Shown piece after piece: positions 10,209 through 19,918 of a DNA stretch of 33,045 bases. How positions within the stretch are numbered: position 1 is the first letter of the stretch; each line of letters opens with the position of its first letter. This stretch comes from an uncultured Bacilli bacterium (GTDB taxonomy: Bacteria > Bacillota_I > Bacilli_A > RF39 > UBA660), in contig CANQAU010000004.1 of the NCBI GenBank assembly GCA_947588935.1, positions 1-33,045 of the forward strand, in the 5' to 3' direction. The notes under the pieces were generated by a model that was given only the letters and a program-made list of their open reading frames with translations, had not been told where the DNA came from and made no database searches. Both the position numbers and the translations under genes were made by a program.

Positions 10209-10604
10209 TTACCAGATATAGGCAAGTACTTCGCCTCCTAACTTCGCTTCTCTTGCTTCTTTATCTGTCATTAGACCTTTCGAAGTTGAAATAATTGCAA
10301 TTCCTAAGCCGTTTAAAACGCGAGGAATTTCATTACATTCAGCATAAACACGTAATCCAGATTTACTAATTCTTTTAAGTCCGGTAATTACACGTTCTTT
10401 CTTTTCTCCATATTTTAAAGTAAGGGTAAGTTTATCTCCTTTTACATTTTTTTCATATGTAAAGTCGCTAATGTAACCTTCTCTTTTTAAAATTTCTGCA
10501 ATACCTAAAGTCATTTTTGTACCAATTACTTCTACTGTATCGTATTTTAATTGATTTGCATTACGAATGCGTGTAAGCATATCTGCAATTTTGTCTGCTA
10601 CCAT
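10209..10604 (-). CDS. rpsH: 30S ribosomal protein S8
   Basis: [13 protein letters not shown]...[27 protein letters not shown]. Start [10 protein letters not shown] with SD AGGAGG. Confidence 0.97.
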   Translation of the reverse strand: MVADKIADMLTRIRNANQLKYDTVEVIGTKMTLGIAEILKREGYISDFTYEKNVKGDKLTLTLKYGEKKERVITGLKRISKSGLRVYAECNEIPRVLNGLGIAIISTSKGLMTDKEAREAKLGGEVLAYIW

Positions 10605-10624
10605 ATTAATAAATTCCTCCTTTC

Positions 10625-10810
10625 CTACCAACTAGCCTTTTTCATGCCAGGAATTTCGCCTTTACTTGCTAATTCTCTGAAGCAAATACGGCACAATTTG
10701 TATTTACGAAGGACTGAATGTGGTCTTCCGCATCTTTCACATCTCGTATAAGCACGTGATTTAAATTTTGGATCTCTTTGTTGTTTTACTTTTAAACTTG
10801 TTTTTGCCAT
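10625..10810 (-). CDS. rpsN: 30S ribosomal protein S14, zinc-binding type
   Basis: 61 aa; [38 protein letters not shown] with two CxxC pairs. Confidence 0.97.
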   Translation of the reverse strand: MAKTSLKVKQQRDPKFKSRAYTRCERCGRPHSVLRKYKLCRICFRELASKGEIPGMKKASW

Positions 10811-10824
10811 TTCTTTTGTCCTCC

Positions 10825-11364
10825 TTAATTTCTAAAAGGCATTTTAAATGCTTTTAATAAGCTTTCTGCTTCTTCATTTGTTTTAGCGGTTGTAACAAAT
10901 ACAATGTCCATACCTCTAATTTTTAAAATGTTGTCATATTCAATTTCAGGGAAAATTAATTGTTCTTTGATTCCTAAAGTGTAATTTCCGTGACCATCAA
11001 AGGCATGATTGGAAATTCCTCTAAAATCTCTTACACGTGGAAGTGCAACATTAATTAATTTTTCCATGAAGTAATACATTTTTTCACCACGTAGGGTAAC
11101 TTTGACACCAATGGTTTGTCCTTCTCTTAATTTGAATCCAGCGATGGATTTACGAGCTTTCGTAACTACTGCTTTTTGACCAGTAATTGCTTCTAACTCT
11201 TTGCGAGCAGCTTCGATGTATTTTTCATCTCTTGCTCCTTCTCCAACACCAATATTAATGACAATTTTTTCTAGTTTTGGGACTTGCATAACTGTTTTAT
11301 AGTTGTGTTCTTTCATTAAATCTTTTACGATTGTTTCTTTATATAACTTTCCTAAATTACTCAT
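10825..11364 (-). CDS. rplE: 50S ribosomal protein L5
   Basis: [37 protein letters not shown]...[26 protein letters not shown]. Confidence 0.97.
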   Translation of the reverse strand: MSNLGKLYKETIVKDLMKEHNYKTVMQVPKLEKIVINIGVGEGARDEKYIEAARKELEAITGQKAVVTKARKSIAGFKLREGQTIGVKVTLRGEKMYYFMEKLINVALPRVRDFRGISNHAFDGHGNYTLGIKEQLIFPEIEYDNILKIRGMDIVFVTTAKTNEEAESLLKAFKMPFRN

Positions 11365-11379
11365 TTTTTCACCCACTAA

Positions 11380-11634
11380 CTAATCTTTCTTTGCTTTCTT
11401 AGCGTCTTTTTTGGTATTTTCAATTACTTTTACGTTAGATACATGAATTGGAGCATTAAACTCAACGATTCCACCCGTTTGGCTTTGATTATTTGGTTTC
11501 ATATGTCTTTTTAATACATTGATTCCTTCTACTACAACTTTATCTTCTTTCTTTAAAGTTTTCGTAACCATTCCGGTTTTTCCTTTGTCTTTTCCAGCTA
11601 AAATTTTTACATTATCGCCAACTTTTATTTTCAT
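11380..11634 (-). CDS. rplX: 50S ribosomal protein L24
   Basis: MKIKVGDNVKILAGKDKGKTGMV (KOW motif)...NVLKRHMKPNNQSQTGGIVEFNAPIHVSNV. Confidence 0.96.
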   Translation of the reverse strand: MKIKVGDNVKILAGKDKGKTGMVTKTLKKEDKVVVEGINVLKRHMKPNNQSQTGGIVEFNAPIHVSNVKVIENTKKDAKKAKKD

Positions 11635-11644
11635 GTTAATCCTC

Positions 11645-12010
11645 CTATAAAACTTCTGATGCTAGAGAAACAATTTTCGTAAATTCTTTTTCACGTAATT
11701 CTCTGGCAACAGGTCCTAATACTCTAGTTCCGACTGGAGATTTATCATCTTTAATGATTACACAAGCATTGTCATCAAATTTAATATAACTTCCGTCTGT
11801 TCTTCTAACACCTTCAACGCTTCTAACAATGACTGCTTTGACTACTTTTCCTTTCATATTGCTATTTGGGATTGCTTTTTTAACACTGCATACAACAATA
11901 TCTCCGATGTTTGCAGTTTTTCTAGTACTTCCACCTAAGCAACGGATGACAGAAACTTCTCTTGCTCCTGTGTTATCTGCTACTTTTAGTCTTGTTTCTT
12001 GCATTACCAT
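11645..12010 (-). CDS. rplN: 50S ribosomal protein L14
   Basis: [25 protein letters not shown]...[31 protein letters not shown]. Confidence 0.97.
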   Translation of the reverse strand: MVMQETRLKVADNTGAREVSVIRCLGGSTRKTANIGDIVVCSVKKAIPNSNMKGKVVKAVIVRSVEGVRRTDGSYIKFDDNACVIIKDDKSPVGTRVLGPVARELREKEFTKIVSLASEVL

Positions 12011-12021
12011 AAGATTACCTC

Positions 12022-12279
12022 CTATAGAATTACAGCTTCAATTAGAACTTCTACAAGCTCATATCTTTTTGTTTTTGATAATGGTCTTGTACTTCTAATT
12101 TTTACTGTATCTCCCTCTTTTGCAATATTTTTTTCGTCATGAACAGCATATTTTTTAGAATATTTTACTCTTTTTCCATATAGAGGATGTTTTTTGTGAG
12201 TTTCAACTAAAACAGTAATGGTTTTATCATTTTTGGCACTAACTACTTTACCAACTAATTCTTGTCTTTTTGATTCCAT
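12022..12279 (-). CDS. rpsQ: 30S ribosomal protein S17
   Basis: [45 protein letters not shown]. Confidence 0.96.
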   Translation of the reverse strand: MESKRQELVGKVVSAKNDKTITVLVETHKKHPLYGKRVKYSKKYAVHDEKNIAKEGDTVKIRSTRPLSKTKRYELVEVLIEAVIL

Positions 12280-12491
12280 TATTTGTTACCTCCCTCAACT
12301 TCTTCTTGTTTTCTTTCATTTAAAATTGTCATCATACGTGCTACATCTTTTTTTAGGGCATCGATTTTTGAAGGTTTTTCAAGAGTTCCAGTTGCAGCTT
12401 TCATTCTTAAATCAAGTAATTCGCTTTTGGAATCTTTTATTTTCTTTTCGATTTCTTCTCTTGTCATTTTTCTAATTTCATTAGCTTTCAA
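12279..12491 (-). CDS. rpmC: 50S ribosomal protein L29
   Basis: [45 protein letters not shown] start at 12489-12491 fits the family start better than the track start at 12506. Confidence 0.94.
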   Translation of the reverse strand: MKANEIRKMTREEIEKKIKDSKSELLDLRMKAATGTLEKPSKIDALKKDVARMMTILNERKQEEVEGGNK

Positions 12492-12927
12492 GAGAATCAC
12501 CACCATTCACATCGTCTTTTTTTACAAATTTTGTAGTAAGTGGAAGTTTATGAGAGGCAAGTCTTAACGCTTCTCTTGCTACATCTTCGGTTACTCCAGA
12601 GATTTCAAACATAATTTTTCCTTCTTTTACTACTGCAACCCATTCTTCTACGTTACCTTTACCTTTACCTTGACGAGTTTCTAAAGGTTTTTGGGTTCTT
12701 GCTAAATGCGGGAAAATATTAATATAAACTTTTCCACCACGTTTCATAAAACGTGTCATAGCAATACGAGCTGCTTCAATTTGACGAGCACTTACATAAT
12801 TTCCTTCTTTGGCCATTAATCCATATTCACCAAAGTGTAATTCTTTATTTCCTTTTGTGTGTCCGTCATAGGTTAAGCGATGAGGTTTTCTATATTTCGT
12901 TCTTTTTGGCATTAACATGCTCATCAC
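12481..12927 (-). CDS. rplP: 50S ribosomal protein L16
   Basis: [34 protein letters not shown]. Several possible in-frame ATG starts (MSMLMP). Confidence 0.96.
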   Translation of the reverse strand: MMSMLMPKRTKYRKPHRLTYDGHTKGNKELHFGEYGLMAKEGNYVSARQIEAARIAMTRFMKRGGKVYINIFPHLARTQKPLETRQGKGKGNVEEWVAVVKEGKIMFEISGVTEDVAREALRLASHKLPLTTKFVKKDDVNGGDSLES

Positions 12928-13576
12928 TCTCCTTCACGTTCTTTTTACTTGGAAGAATTTCTCCTTTATAGATCCATACTTTGACACCAATTTTTCCATA
13001 AGTGGTATTTGCTTCTGCTGTTGCATAATCAATGTCTGCACGAATGGTATGTAAAGGTACTGTTCCTTCTGTATAACCTTCGGTACGAGCCATTTCAGCA
13101 CCACCCAAACGTCCTGAAACAGAAGTTTTGATTCCTTTTGCTCCCGCTTTCATGGTGTTTCGAATTGCTCTTTTTTGAGCGCTTCTAAAAGGTGCTCGGT
13201 TTTCAATTTGAGAAGCAATGTTTTTGGCTACTAATTGTGCATTTAAATCGGCATTTTTAATTTCAATAATTGATACATAAACATCGCTTCCAGAAACCTT
13301 TTTTAAGGCTTTCCGTAACTTTTCAATATCTTCACCGCCACGGCCGATGATTACACCAGGTTTTGCCGTATAAATATTTACTTCTGTACGATCTTTTTTT
13401 CTTTCAATAACTACTGAGGCAATTCCAGCATCTTTTAAATTTTTATCTAAATATTCCCGGATTTTGATATCTTGAATTAATTTAGATCCAAATTCTTTTT
13501 TATTGGCATACCATTTGGAATTCCAATCTTTATTGATTCCTAGACGGTATCCCACTGGATTAACTTTTTGTCCCAT
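12890..13576 (-). CDS. rpsC: 30S ribosomal protein S3
   Basis: [24 protein letters not shown]...KH-type [14 protein letters not shown]. Confidence 0.97.
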   Translation of the reverse strand: MGQKVNPVGYRLGINKDWNSKWYANKKEFGSKLIQDIKIREYLDKNLKDAGIASVVIERKKDRTEVNIYTAKPGVIIGRGGEDIEKLRKALKKVSGSDVYVSIIEIKNADLNAQLVAKNIASQIENRAPFRSAQKRAIRNTMKAGAKGIKTSVSGRLGGAEMARTEGYTEGTVPLHTIRADIDYATAEANTTYGKIGVKVWIYKGEILPSKKNVKESDEHVNAKKNEI

Positions 13577-13929
13577 TATTTATTGCCTCCTTCTTGTTTG
13601 CCATCACTTACTTCAACATAAATGTGGCTTGTTCTTTTATCTCTTCTGTCTACGTTTCCACGACTTGCAAATTTAATTCTTTTATAAATAGGACCTGGAT
13701 TAATAAAACAGGTTGAGATATATAACTCTTCTTCTTTGGCACCATTGTTATTTACTGCATTGGCAATAGCGCTTTTTAAAACTTTTTTGATTAAACGACT
13801 TGCTTTTGTATTTGTTGTATCTAAGATAGCTTCAGCGGTTTTAACATCTTTGCCACGAATTAGGTCAAGCGTCATTCTTGCTTTTCTTGGAGCTATCATC
13901 GCACTTTTGTGCATTGCATATGTTTTCAT
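13576..13929 (-). CDS. rplV: 50S ribosomal protein L22
   Basis: [24 protein letters not shown]...[20 protein letters not shown]. Confidence 0.96.
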   Translation of the reverse strand: MKTYAMHKSAMIAPRKARMTLDLIRGKDVKTAEAILDTTNTKASRLIKKVLKSAIANAVNNNGAKEEELYISTCFINPGPIYKRIKFASRGNVDRRDKRTSHIYVEVSDGKQEGGNK

Positions 13930-13939
13930 AGTTTACCTC

Positions 13940-14203
13940 CTACTTTTGACCTGCGTGTCCGCCAAATTTACGAGTCATCGCAAATTCTCCTAATTTATGT
14001 CCAACCATTTCTTCTGTGACATAAACGGGAATAAATTCTTTTCCGTTATGTACAGCAAAGGTATGTCCTACAAAATCAGGATAAATGGTAGAACGACGTG
14101 ACCAAGTCTTAATCACTTCTTTTTTATTATTTTTGTTTAATTCTTGAACCTTTGTTAATAATCTATCAAATACGTATGGTCCCTTTTTTAAACTTCTAGC
14201 CAT
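13940..14203 (-). CDS. rpsS: 30S ribosomal protein S19
   Basis: [19 protein letters not shown]...[45 protein letters not shown]. Confidence 0.97.
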   Translation of the reverse strand: MARSLKKGPYVFDRLLTKVQELNKNNKKEVIKTWSRRSTIYPDFVGHTFAVHNGKEFIPVYVTEEMVGHKLGEFAMTRKFGGHAGQK

Positions 14204-14216
14204 GTTCTAAACCCTC

Positions 14217-15047
14217 CTATTTCTTTCTTCTACTAACAATTAGTTTGTCAGAAGCTTTCTTATTTTTTCTTGTTTTATAACCAAGTGCAGGTTTACCCCA
14301 AGGAGTCATTGGGCTCTTACGTCCTACTGGAGTACGTCCTTCTCCACCACCATGTGGGTGATCGTTTGGATTCATTACAGAACCACGGTTTGTTGGTCTG
14401 ATACCCATATGTCTTGTACGTCCGGCTTTTCCGATATTTACTAATTCAAAATCTTCATTGCCGACTACTCCAATGGTTGCTATACAAGTACCTAATATTT
14501 TTCTTGTTTCTCCAGATTGAAGTCTTACTAAAACGTATTTATCTTCGCGTCCAAGAATTTGTGCAGATGCACCAGCAGAGCGGCAAATCTGAGCACCTTT
14601 TCCAGGTTTTAATTCAATGCAATGAATTACAGTACCTACTGGAATGTTTGCAAGAGGTAGAGCATTACCAACTTTGATATCTGCTTCTGCACCATTTTCG
14701 ATGATTGCTCCCACTTTTAAATCTTTTGGAGCAATAATATATCTTTTTTCACCATCTTTGTAATTGATAAGTGCAATATTGGCATTGCGGTTTGGATCGT
14801 ATTCAATAGATGCTACACGACCGGTAATACCCACTTTATCTCTTTTAAAATCAATTACGCGATATTTTCTTTTTGCTCCGCCACCAATATGACGAACTGT
14901 AAGTTTTCCTTGATTGTTACGTCCACCGGTTTTGGTAGCTTTTTTTAATAATTTTTTTGTAGGAGCAGTTTTGGTTAATTCTTCATTTGTTAATGTAGAC
15001 ATTCCTCGACGTCCATTGGTCGTTGGTTTATATTTTTTGATTGCCAT
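14217..15047 (-). CDS. rplB: 50S ribosomal protein L2
   Basis: [19 protein letters not shown]...[45 protein letters not shown]. Confidence 0.98.
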   Translation of the reverse strand: MAIKKYKPTTNGRRGMSTLTNEELTKTAPTKKLLKKATKTGGRNNQGKLTVRHIGGGAKRKYRVIDFKRDKVGITGRVASIEYDPNRNANIALINYKDGEKRYIIAPKDLKVGAIIENGAEADIKVGNALPLANIPVGTVIHCIELKPGKGAQICRSAGASAQILGREDKYVLVRLQSGETRKILGTCIATIGVVGNEDFELVNIGKAGRTRHMGIRPTNRGSVMNPNDHPHGGGEGRTPVGRKSPMTPWGKPALGYKTRKNKKASDKLIVSRRKK

Positions 15048-15061
15048 TTCTTACTCCTCCT

Positions 15062-15334
15062 TTATAGTTCAATCGTTGAACCTTCACATAAGGTTACGAT
15101 AGCTTTCTTATAGGTTTTGGTTTTTCCTGTGTATTTTCCTACACGGCGATCTTTTGCTTTGGTATTTAAAGTTCTTACGTCTTTTACTTTTACGCCAAAG
15201 TGATTTTCAATTTCGCTTTTAATTTCACTTTTGGTAGCATTTTTTGCTACTTTGAAAGTATAAATTCCTTTTTGGCTTCCAGCCATACTCTTTTCTGTAA
15301 TAACTGGTCCTAAAATCATATCTGGATTATGCAT
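15062..15334 (-). CDS. rplW: 50S ribosomal protein L23
   Basis: DMILGPVITEKSMAGSQKGIYTFKVAKNATKSEIKSEIENHFGVKVKDVRTLN. Confidence 0.95.
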   Translation of the reverse strand: MHNPDMILGPVITEKSMAGSQKGIYTFKVAKNATKSEIKSEIENHFGVKVKDVRTLNTKAKDRRVGKYTGKTKTYKKAIVTLCEGSTIEL

Positions 15335-15956
15335 TTTTTAGTACCTCCTCTAATTTATTTAGAGCAGCTTCATCCATTACTACCATATCTGCATTTACAA
15401 CATCCAAAACGTTGATATCATCAATATATAGTACATATGTGTAACCAAGGTTACGAGAAGCCATATATAAGTTTTCATTATCACTAGCAGTTACAAATAG
15501 AATTTTTCCTTCTAATTTATTTTCTGCAAGCATTTTTTTGAATTCTTTGGTTTTTAAACTTGGTAATTCCAATGAATCAAACACAACTAATGATTTGGTT
15601 GCTAATTTTTCAGTTAAAGCACTCTTTAGTGCTAGTACGCGTTCTTTTTTATTAATTTTGAAAGTGTAATCTCGAGGGTTAACTCCTCCAGCAATTCCAC
15701 CTCCACGCCACTGTGTAGCACGTGTAGATCCTTGTCTTGCACGTCCAGTTTCTTTTTGTTTCCAAGGCTTTCTTCCGCCCCCAGAAACTTCACTTCTCGT
15801 TTTTGTCTTTGCAGTTCCTTGACGAGTTGCTGCAAGTTGTAAACGAATCATTTTCTTTAAAGCATCGTCATTCGTTTCAATTTTCCAAATAGAATCACTA
15901 ATGCTTAGATCTTTAACTTTTTCATTTTTTAAATTTTTAAGTTCAATTTTTGCCAT
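15327..15956 (-). CDS. rplD: 50S ribosomal protein L4
   Basis: QGTAKTKTRSEVSGGGRKPWKQKETGRARQGSTRATQWRGGGIAGGVNPRDY. Confidence 0.97.
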   Translation of the reverse strand: MAKIELKNLKNEKVKDLSISDSIWKIETNDDALKKMIRLQLAATRQGTAKTKTRSEVSGGGRKPWKQKETGRARQGSTRATQWRGGGIAGGVNPRDYTFKINKKERVLALKSALTEKLATKSLVVFDSLELPSLKTKEFKKMLAENKLEGKILFVTASDNENLYMASRNLGYTYVLYIDDINVLDVVNADMVVMDEAALNKLEEVLKNA

Positions 15957-15980
15957 TGTTTTATCCTCCTATTCGTGATT

Positions 15981-16772
15981 CTAATTTTGATCCTCAGTTG
16001 CGTTTTCTTCATTTTCAGCAACTGTTTTTTCTTGTGGTTCTGATTCAGTAACTTCCGTAGATTCTTCTACCACTGTAGGTTCTTCTACTACTTCATCCAC
16101 TACTGTTTCTTCTACATAAGAAATAATTTCTTTCGGATCTTTCTTACGGCTATTTTTGACAGCCGATCTAATTAAAACAAATGAATTTTTTGCTCCAGGA
16201 ACATTTCCACTTACTAAAATGTAATTTTCATTTGCGTTGGCTTCTATAATTTCTAGATTTTGGATTGTAATGGTATCGCATCCCATATGTCCTGGAAGGC
16301 GATGTCCTTTTAATACTCTTTTTGGAAGCATTGTTCCTAATGAACCAGGTCCTCTATGATAATGAGATCCATGAGCCATTGGTCCACGTGATTGATTATG
16401 ACGTTTGATTGAACCGGCAAAACCCTTTCCTTTTGAAGTTCCGGTTACATCGACGATTTCGCCAACTTCAAAAATATCTGCGCCAATTTTATCTCCAAGC
16501 GCATAAGACCCTTCCATGTCTTTGATTTCTTTTAAGAAGCGCTTAGGTGTTGTATTAGCTTTTTTAGCGTGTCCAATACTTGCACGACTTGCATTTTTTT
16601 CGCTTTTGTCTACTACGCCAAGTTGAATTGCATTATAACCGTCTTTTTCTACTGTTTTTACTTGCATTACGACATTTGGTTCAACGCTAATCACCGTAAC
16701 GGGAATTAATTTTCCGTCTTTTGAAAAGACTTGAGTCATTCCAACTTTGCGTCCTAAGATTCCTTTTTTCAT
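15981..16772 (-). CDS. rplC: 50S ribosomal protein L3 with acidic C-terminal extension
   Basis: [28 protein letters not shown]...[36 protein letters not shown]. 263 aa with a Glu-rich tail. Confidence 0.97.
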   Translation of the reverse strand: MKKGILGRKVGMTQVFSKDGKLIPVTVISVEPNVVMQVKTVEKDGYNAIQLGVVDKSEKNASRASIGHAKKANTTPKRFLKEIKDMEGSYALGDKIGADIFEVGEIVDVTGTSKGKGFAGSIKRHNQSRGPMAHGSHYHRGPGSLGTMLPKRVLKGHRLPGHMGCDTITIQNLEIIEANANENYILVSGNVPGAKNSFVLIRSAVKNSRKKDPKEIISYVEETVVDEVVEEPTVVEESTEVTESEPQEKTVAENEENATEDQN

Positions 16773-16794
16773 TTTTAATTCCTTTCTTTATTTT

Positions 16795-17103
16795 TTATAA
16801 TTTGATGTCAATGTCTACTCCACTTGGTAAGTCTAAGTGAGTTAAAGCATCAACCACTTCTTTGCTAGGAGCAATAATATCAATTAATCTCTTATGGGTA
16901 CGACTTTCAAATTGTTCCCGAGAATCTTTGTATTTGTGTACTGCTCGAAGCACGGTCACTCTTTCAATTTCTGTTGGAAGAGGTACAGGTCCTGAAACAG
17001 TTCCTCCTAATCTCTTTACAGTGTCAACGATTTTTCCTGCAGCTAAATCTAACGTTTTGTTATCGAAAGCTTTTAGATTAATACGCACTCTGTTCTTTGA
17101 CAT
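16795..17103 (-). CDS. rpsJ: 30S ribosomal protein S10
   Basis: [67 protein letters not shown]. The second ATG (MSKNRV) has better SD spacing to AGGAGG than the track start at 17109. Confidence 0.96.
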   Translation of the reverse strand: MSKNRVRINLKAFDNKTLDLAAGKIVDTVKRLGGTVSGPVPLPTEIERVTVLRAVHKYKDSREQFESRTHKRLIDIIAPSKEVVDALTHLDLPSGVDIDIKL

Positions 17104-17228
17104 TTTCATGTCCTCCTTTCGCCTATATCTAGTATAGACTGGCTCCGTAACGAATTCCCTGATGTAAGAAAAGTTTTAACAACTTTGCCTAGCGTATCAG
17201 CAACCTCGCACATCTTTGCCGTCATACA
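17104..17228 (-). ncRNA. structured 5' leader of the S10-spc-alpha operon
   Basis: About 120 nt between promoter and rpsJ. Contains GUCUAUA-CUAGA-UAUAGGC (7 bp stem) just upstream of the SD and AAAGUU-GUUAA-AACUUU. The AGGUUGCUGA...ACGGAGCCAGUC blocks match, from memory, sequence upstream of rpsJ in other Firmicutes. Confidence 0.5.
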
Positions 17229-17234
17229 TAGTCG

Positions 17235-17263
17235 ATTATAGCAGTATATTCTATGAAAATCAA
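17235..17263 (-). promoter_or_regulatory. strong sigma-A-like promoter for the S10 operon
   Basis: Minus strand TTGATT-N17-TATAAT (perfect -10, 5/6 or near in -35), about 130 nt upstream of rpsJ. Confidence 0.8.
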
Positions 17264-17311
17264 GTACAAATTTTGCGTATTTTCGGACTTTTTTCTTTTC
17301 TTCTTTGTGCA

Positions 17312-17338
17312 AGAAAAAAGACGAAAAAATTTCGTCTA
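17312..17338 (-). terminator. intrinsic terminator after the SDR gene
   Basis: Minus strand AGACGAAA-TTT-TTTCGTCT-TTTTTC; overlaps the TAG stop codon. Confidence 0.75.
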
Positions 17339-18124
17339 TACTCCAACGGATTTTGTTTCAGGAAGTGTGGATCCTCCATCAATGACAAATCCTTGACCTG
17401 TAATATAAGAAGATTCATCGCTTGCTAAGAAAAGAGCAAGGTATCCTAATTCTTCAATGGTTCCTAAGCGGTTCATCGGAATGCCGCTTGCGATTCCTTT
17501 TATGACATTTTCCGGATTTTCTTCATCTGTTTCTTTTGCGATTTTTTCTACCATTGGCGTCATGATATATCCAGGCATAATGGCATTAACGGTAATTTGA
17601 TGTTCTACTACTTCTCTAGCTAGGGCTTTGGTAAATCCTACAAGAGCCGCTTTGGTTGTGGCATATGCTACTTCCCCTGGATCTGCTACCATTGGTCCTG
17701 TCACACTCGATAAATTAATAATTCGGCCATAATGATTTTCAAGCATTAATGGTAAAAAGGCTTTCGTTACATTCCATGTTCCTTTGATGTTAATATCAAA
17801 ATGATAATCTCTTATTTCATCTGACATTTCTAAAAAAGTTGATAACTTTGCTACTCCGGCATTATTGACTAAAATATCAATATGTCCCTTGTTTTTTTGA
17901 ATATCTTTTGCAATTTGATTTACTTGTTCTTTTTGCCGAATATCTACTTGATATCCTGTCACTTTTGGATACTCTTTTTTTAGTTCTTTAATGGTATCTT
18001 GCAAAGTGTCTGCATAATCGAGGATAATGACGTCTGCTCCATTTTGTAAAAAAACTTTTGTGATTCCTAAGCCATTTCCCATCGCTCCACCGGTTATAAC
18101 AGCTATTTTTCCTTCTAATCTCAT
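17336..18124 (-). CDS. SDR-family NAD(P)-dependent oxidoreductase
   Basis: Rossmann GGAMGNGLG, NNAG, catalytic S...YATTK, PGYIMTPM and a C-terminal SSYITGQGFVIDGG. Start MRLEGK with SD AGGTGA. Confidence 0.9.
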   Translation of the reverse strand: MRLEGKIAVITGGAMGNGLGITKVFLQNGADVIILDYADTLQDTIKELKKEYPKVTGYQVDIRQKEQVNQIAKDIQKNKGHIDILVNNAGVAKLSTFLEMSDEIRDYHFDINIKGTWNVTKAFLPLMLENHYGRIINLSSVTGPMVADPGEVAYATTKAALVGFTKALAREVVEHQITVNAIMPGYIMTPMVEKIAKETDEENPENVIKGIASGIPMNRLGTIEELGYLALFLASDESSYITGQGFVIDGGSTLPETKSVGV

Positions 18125-18141
18125 TTTCTTCACCTATGATT

Positions 18142-18170
18142 ATTATACCAAACATTTTTCTTTTTGAATA
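18142..18170 (-). promoter_or_regulatory. putative promoter for the SDR gene
   Basis: Minus strand TATTCA-N17-TATAAT with extended TGG before the -10. Confidence 0.5.
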
Positions 18171-18376
18171 TTTGCTTTTCTTTTTAAATTTCTCTTTATA
18201 TGTCTCATTTTCTTAAAATTCTTGTTAATTTCTAAATTGTAATCATTTTTTGGTAGCAATTCTCTTTTTCAGCCGGCTTAATAGTTAGTATTTTTTATTA
18301 TAAGTATAATTTTCTTAATTCTGATAAATTTACATTCTGTGAACTTATGAGAAAATAAAAACAGTGAGGGAAAACA

Positions 18377-18658
18377 ATGAAATTATATTTAGATACGGAA
18401 AAAAAAGAAATCTTCAAAGTAGTTGGTTCAAATGTCCGATATTATCGCCAACTTTATAATTTAAATCATCCAAAAGAGATGATTTCTCAGGCAAAGTTAG
18501 CAGAGATTATCGGAGTATCTACTGGTTTAATTGGTGCCATTGAAGCAGAACGATTGCAAGGAGTTAGTGTCCCAGTATTATGGAATATTAGCCAAGTTTT
18601 AGGGGTGCCAATTGATAAATTCTTTGAAGAACAAAAAGTTCCAGTTGGAATCAATTAA
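18377..18658 (+). CDS. small Xre-type helix-turn-helix transcriptional regulator
   Basis: GSNVRYYRQLYNL...SQAKLAEIIGVSTGLIGAIEAERLQGVSVPVLWNISQVLGVPIDKFFEE. SD-like GTGAGGG upstream. Confidence 0.85.
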   Translation: MKLYLDTEKKEIFKVVGSNVRYYRQLYNLNHPKEMISQAKLAEIIGVSTGLIGAIEAERLQGVSVPVLWNISQVLGVPIDKFFEEQKVPVGIN

Positions 18659-18681
18659 ATTACGAGAAATCGTAATTTTTT
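18658..18681 (+). terminator. intrinsic terminator after the HTH gene
   Basis: AATTACGA-GAAA-TCGTAATT-TTTT, an 8 bp stem with a GNRA tetraloop. Confidence 0.75.
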
Positions 18682-18684
18682 ACT

Positions 18685-18724
18685 GCAAAAAACTCGTTTC
18701 AAAAATAATATGGAAACGAGTTTT
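18685..18724 (-). terminator. intrinsic terminator after the Ddl-like gene
   Basis: Minus strand AAAACTCGTTTC...GAAACGAGTTTTTT, a 12 bp stem. May be bidirectional. Confidence 0.75.
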
Positions 18725-18728
18725 ATTA

Positions 18729-19907
18729 CTATCTCATTTTGGTTTTCTTTCCATCATAGGTGCTTAATACATTGGAGGTAAAACTTGTGATTTTCTTCTG
18801 TTCTTTTTTATATTTTGCAATGGCACCATCAATCAATTCACTGAGTAGCGTTTTATAATCTTTTCCTTTTGGTGTATAGAAAAAGAAGGCTAAACAACCA
18901 GGAATGGTATTTGGTTCATTAATGTATACTTTCTTTTGTTTTTTATCGATTAAAAAATCAAATCTCGTTACGCCGGATAATTCTAAGGCTTTGAAAGCTT
19001 TTTTTGCTTCTTCATAAATCTGGTTTTCTAATTCTTTTTCTAGTTTTGCTGGAATTTGAAATCCTCCCGTTGAAATTTCTCCGGATACTTTTTTCCCGCT
19101 TTTTTTGCCACCGCTCGTTAAATACTTATCTTCAAAGGTGAGAAAATCGTGTTCCGTCATCATTTCGCCGATGAAAGAGCATTCCATTTTCTCAGGAGAT
19201 CCTAGTACGGCACAATCCACTTCCATTAAGTTTGGAACCATTTTTTCAACGATAATTTTACTGTCATAAGAAATGGCTTCCTCGATCGAAGAGATGGCTT
19301 GTTCTTCGTTTTTGGCAACGGTAATTCCTACACTACTTCCCAATCTCGCCGGTTTGATAATGACGGGATATCCCAATTGTTTGATTTCTTTGAAAATTCT
19401 TTTTTCTTCTTGTAGATATTCAAAATCATAAAACCAAATAAAGTCGACTACCGAAACTCCAGCACTTTGCAATACTTGTTTTTGAACGACTTTATCTTGA
19501 CCAATGGCTGCTCCTAAAATCGAAGGTCCGACGTAAGGTATTCCGATTGTTTCTAAATAGCCAGCTAGCGAACCATCTTCCACGCCTTTTCCATGAACAA
19601 TTGGAAACGCAACGTCAATGGTTGTAATCACTGGTTTTATCAAGCCATTTTTCTTTTGTAGAATAAATTCATTATTTTTTTTCGTTAAGATAACTTGTTG
19701 GGCATAATTGGGGATTTGATCTAAATTTTTATAGACACCCATTTCTTTTAAAGAAGGACCGGTATACCAATTTTTCTTTTTATCTATATAAATGGGTATG
19801 ATTTCATATTTTTCCTGATCCATGTAACTCATGGCTTGAACTGCGGTGATAATACTCACTTCATGTTCCACGGATTGTCCTCCATAAATTACTCCAATTT
19901 TTAACAT
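18729..19907 (-). CDS. D-alanine--D-alanine ligase-like ATP-grasp ligase, divergent C-terminal active site
   Basis: YGGQSVEHEVSIITA, PARLGSSVGITVAKN, MEVDCAVLGSPE, GVTRFDFLID, NEPNTIPGCLAFFFYTPKG. Confidence 0.85.
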   Translation of the reverse strand: MLKIGVIYGGQSVEHEVSIITAVQAMSYMDQEKYEIIPIYIDKKKNWYTGPSLKEMGVYKNLDQIPNYAQQVILTKKNNEFILQKKNGLIKPVITTIDVAFPIVHGKGVEDGSLAGYLETIGIPYVGPSILGAAIGQDKVVQKQVLQSAGVSVVDFIWFYDFEYLQEEKRIFKEIKQLGYPVIIKPARLGSSVGITVAKNEEQAISSIEEAISYDSKIIVEKMVPNLMEVDCAVLGSPEKMECSFIGEMMTEHDFLTFEDKYLTSGGKKSGKKVSGEISTGGFQIPAKLEKELENQIYEEAKKAFKALELSGVTRFDFLIDKKQKKVYINEPNTIPGCLAFFFYTPKGKDYKTLLSELIDGAIAKYKKEQKKITSFTSNVLSTYDGKKTKMR

Positions 19908-19918
19908 ATTTTCACTCC

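Noticed and set aside
17106-17312. 68 aa minus-strand ORF upstream of rpsJ, ending in an ATGA overlap with it
   Set aside because: Its start lies upstream of or over the S10 promoter. The internal MTAK start would be at the transcription start without an SD. The region reads better as a structured leader.
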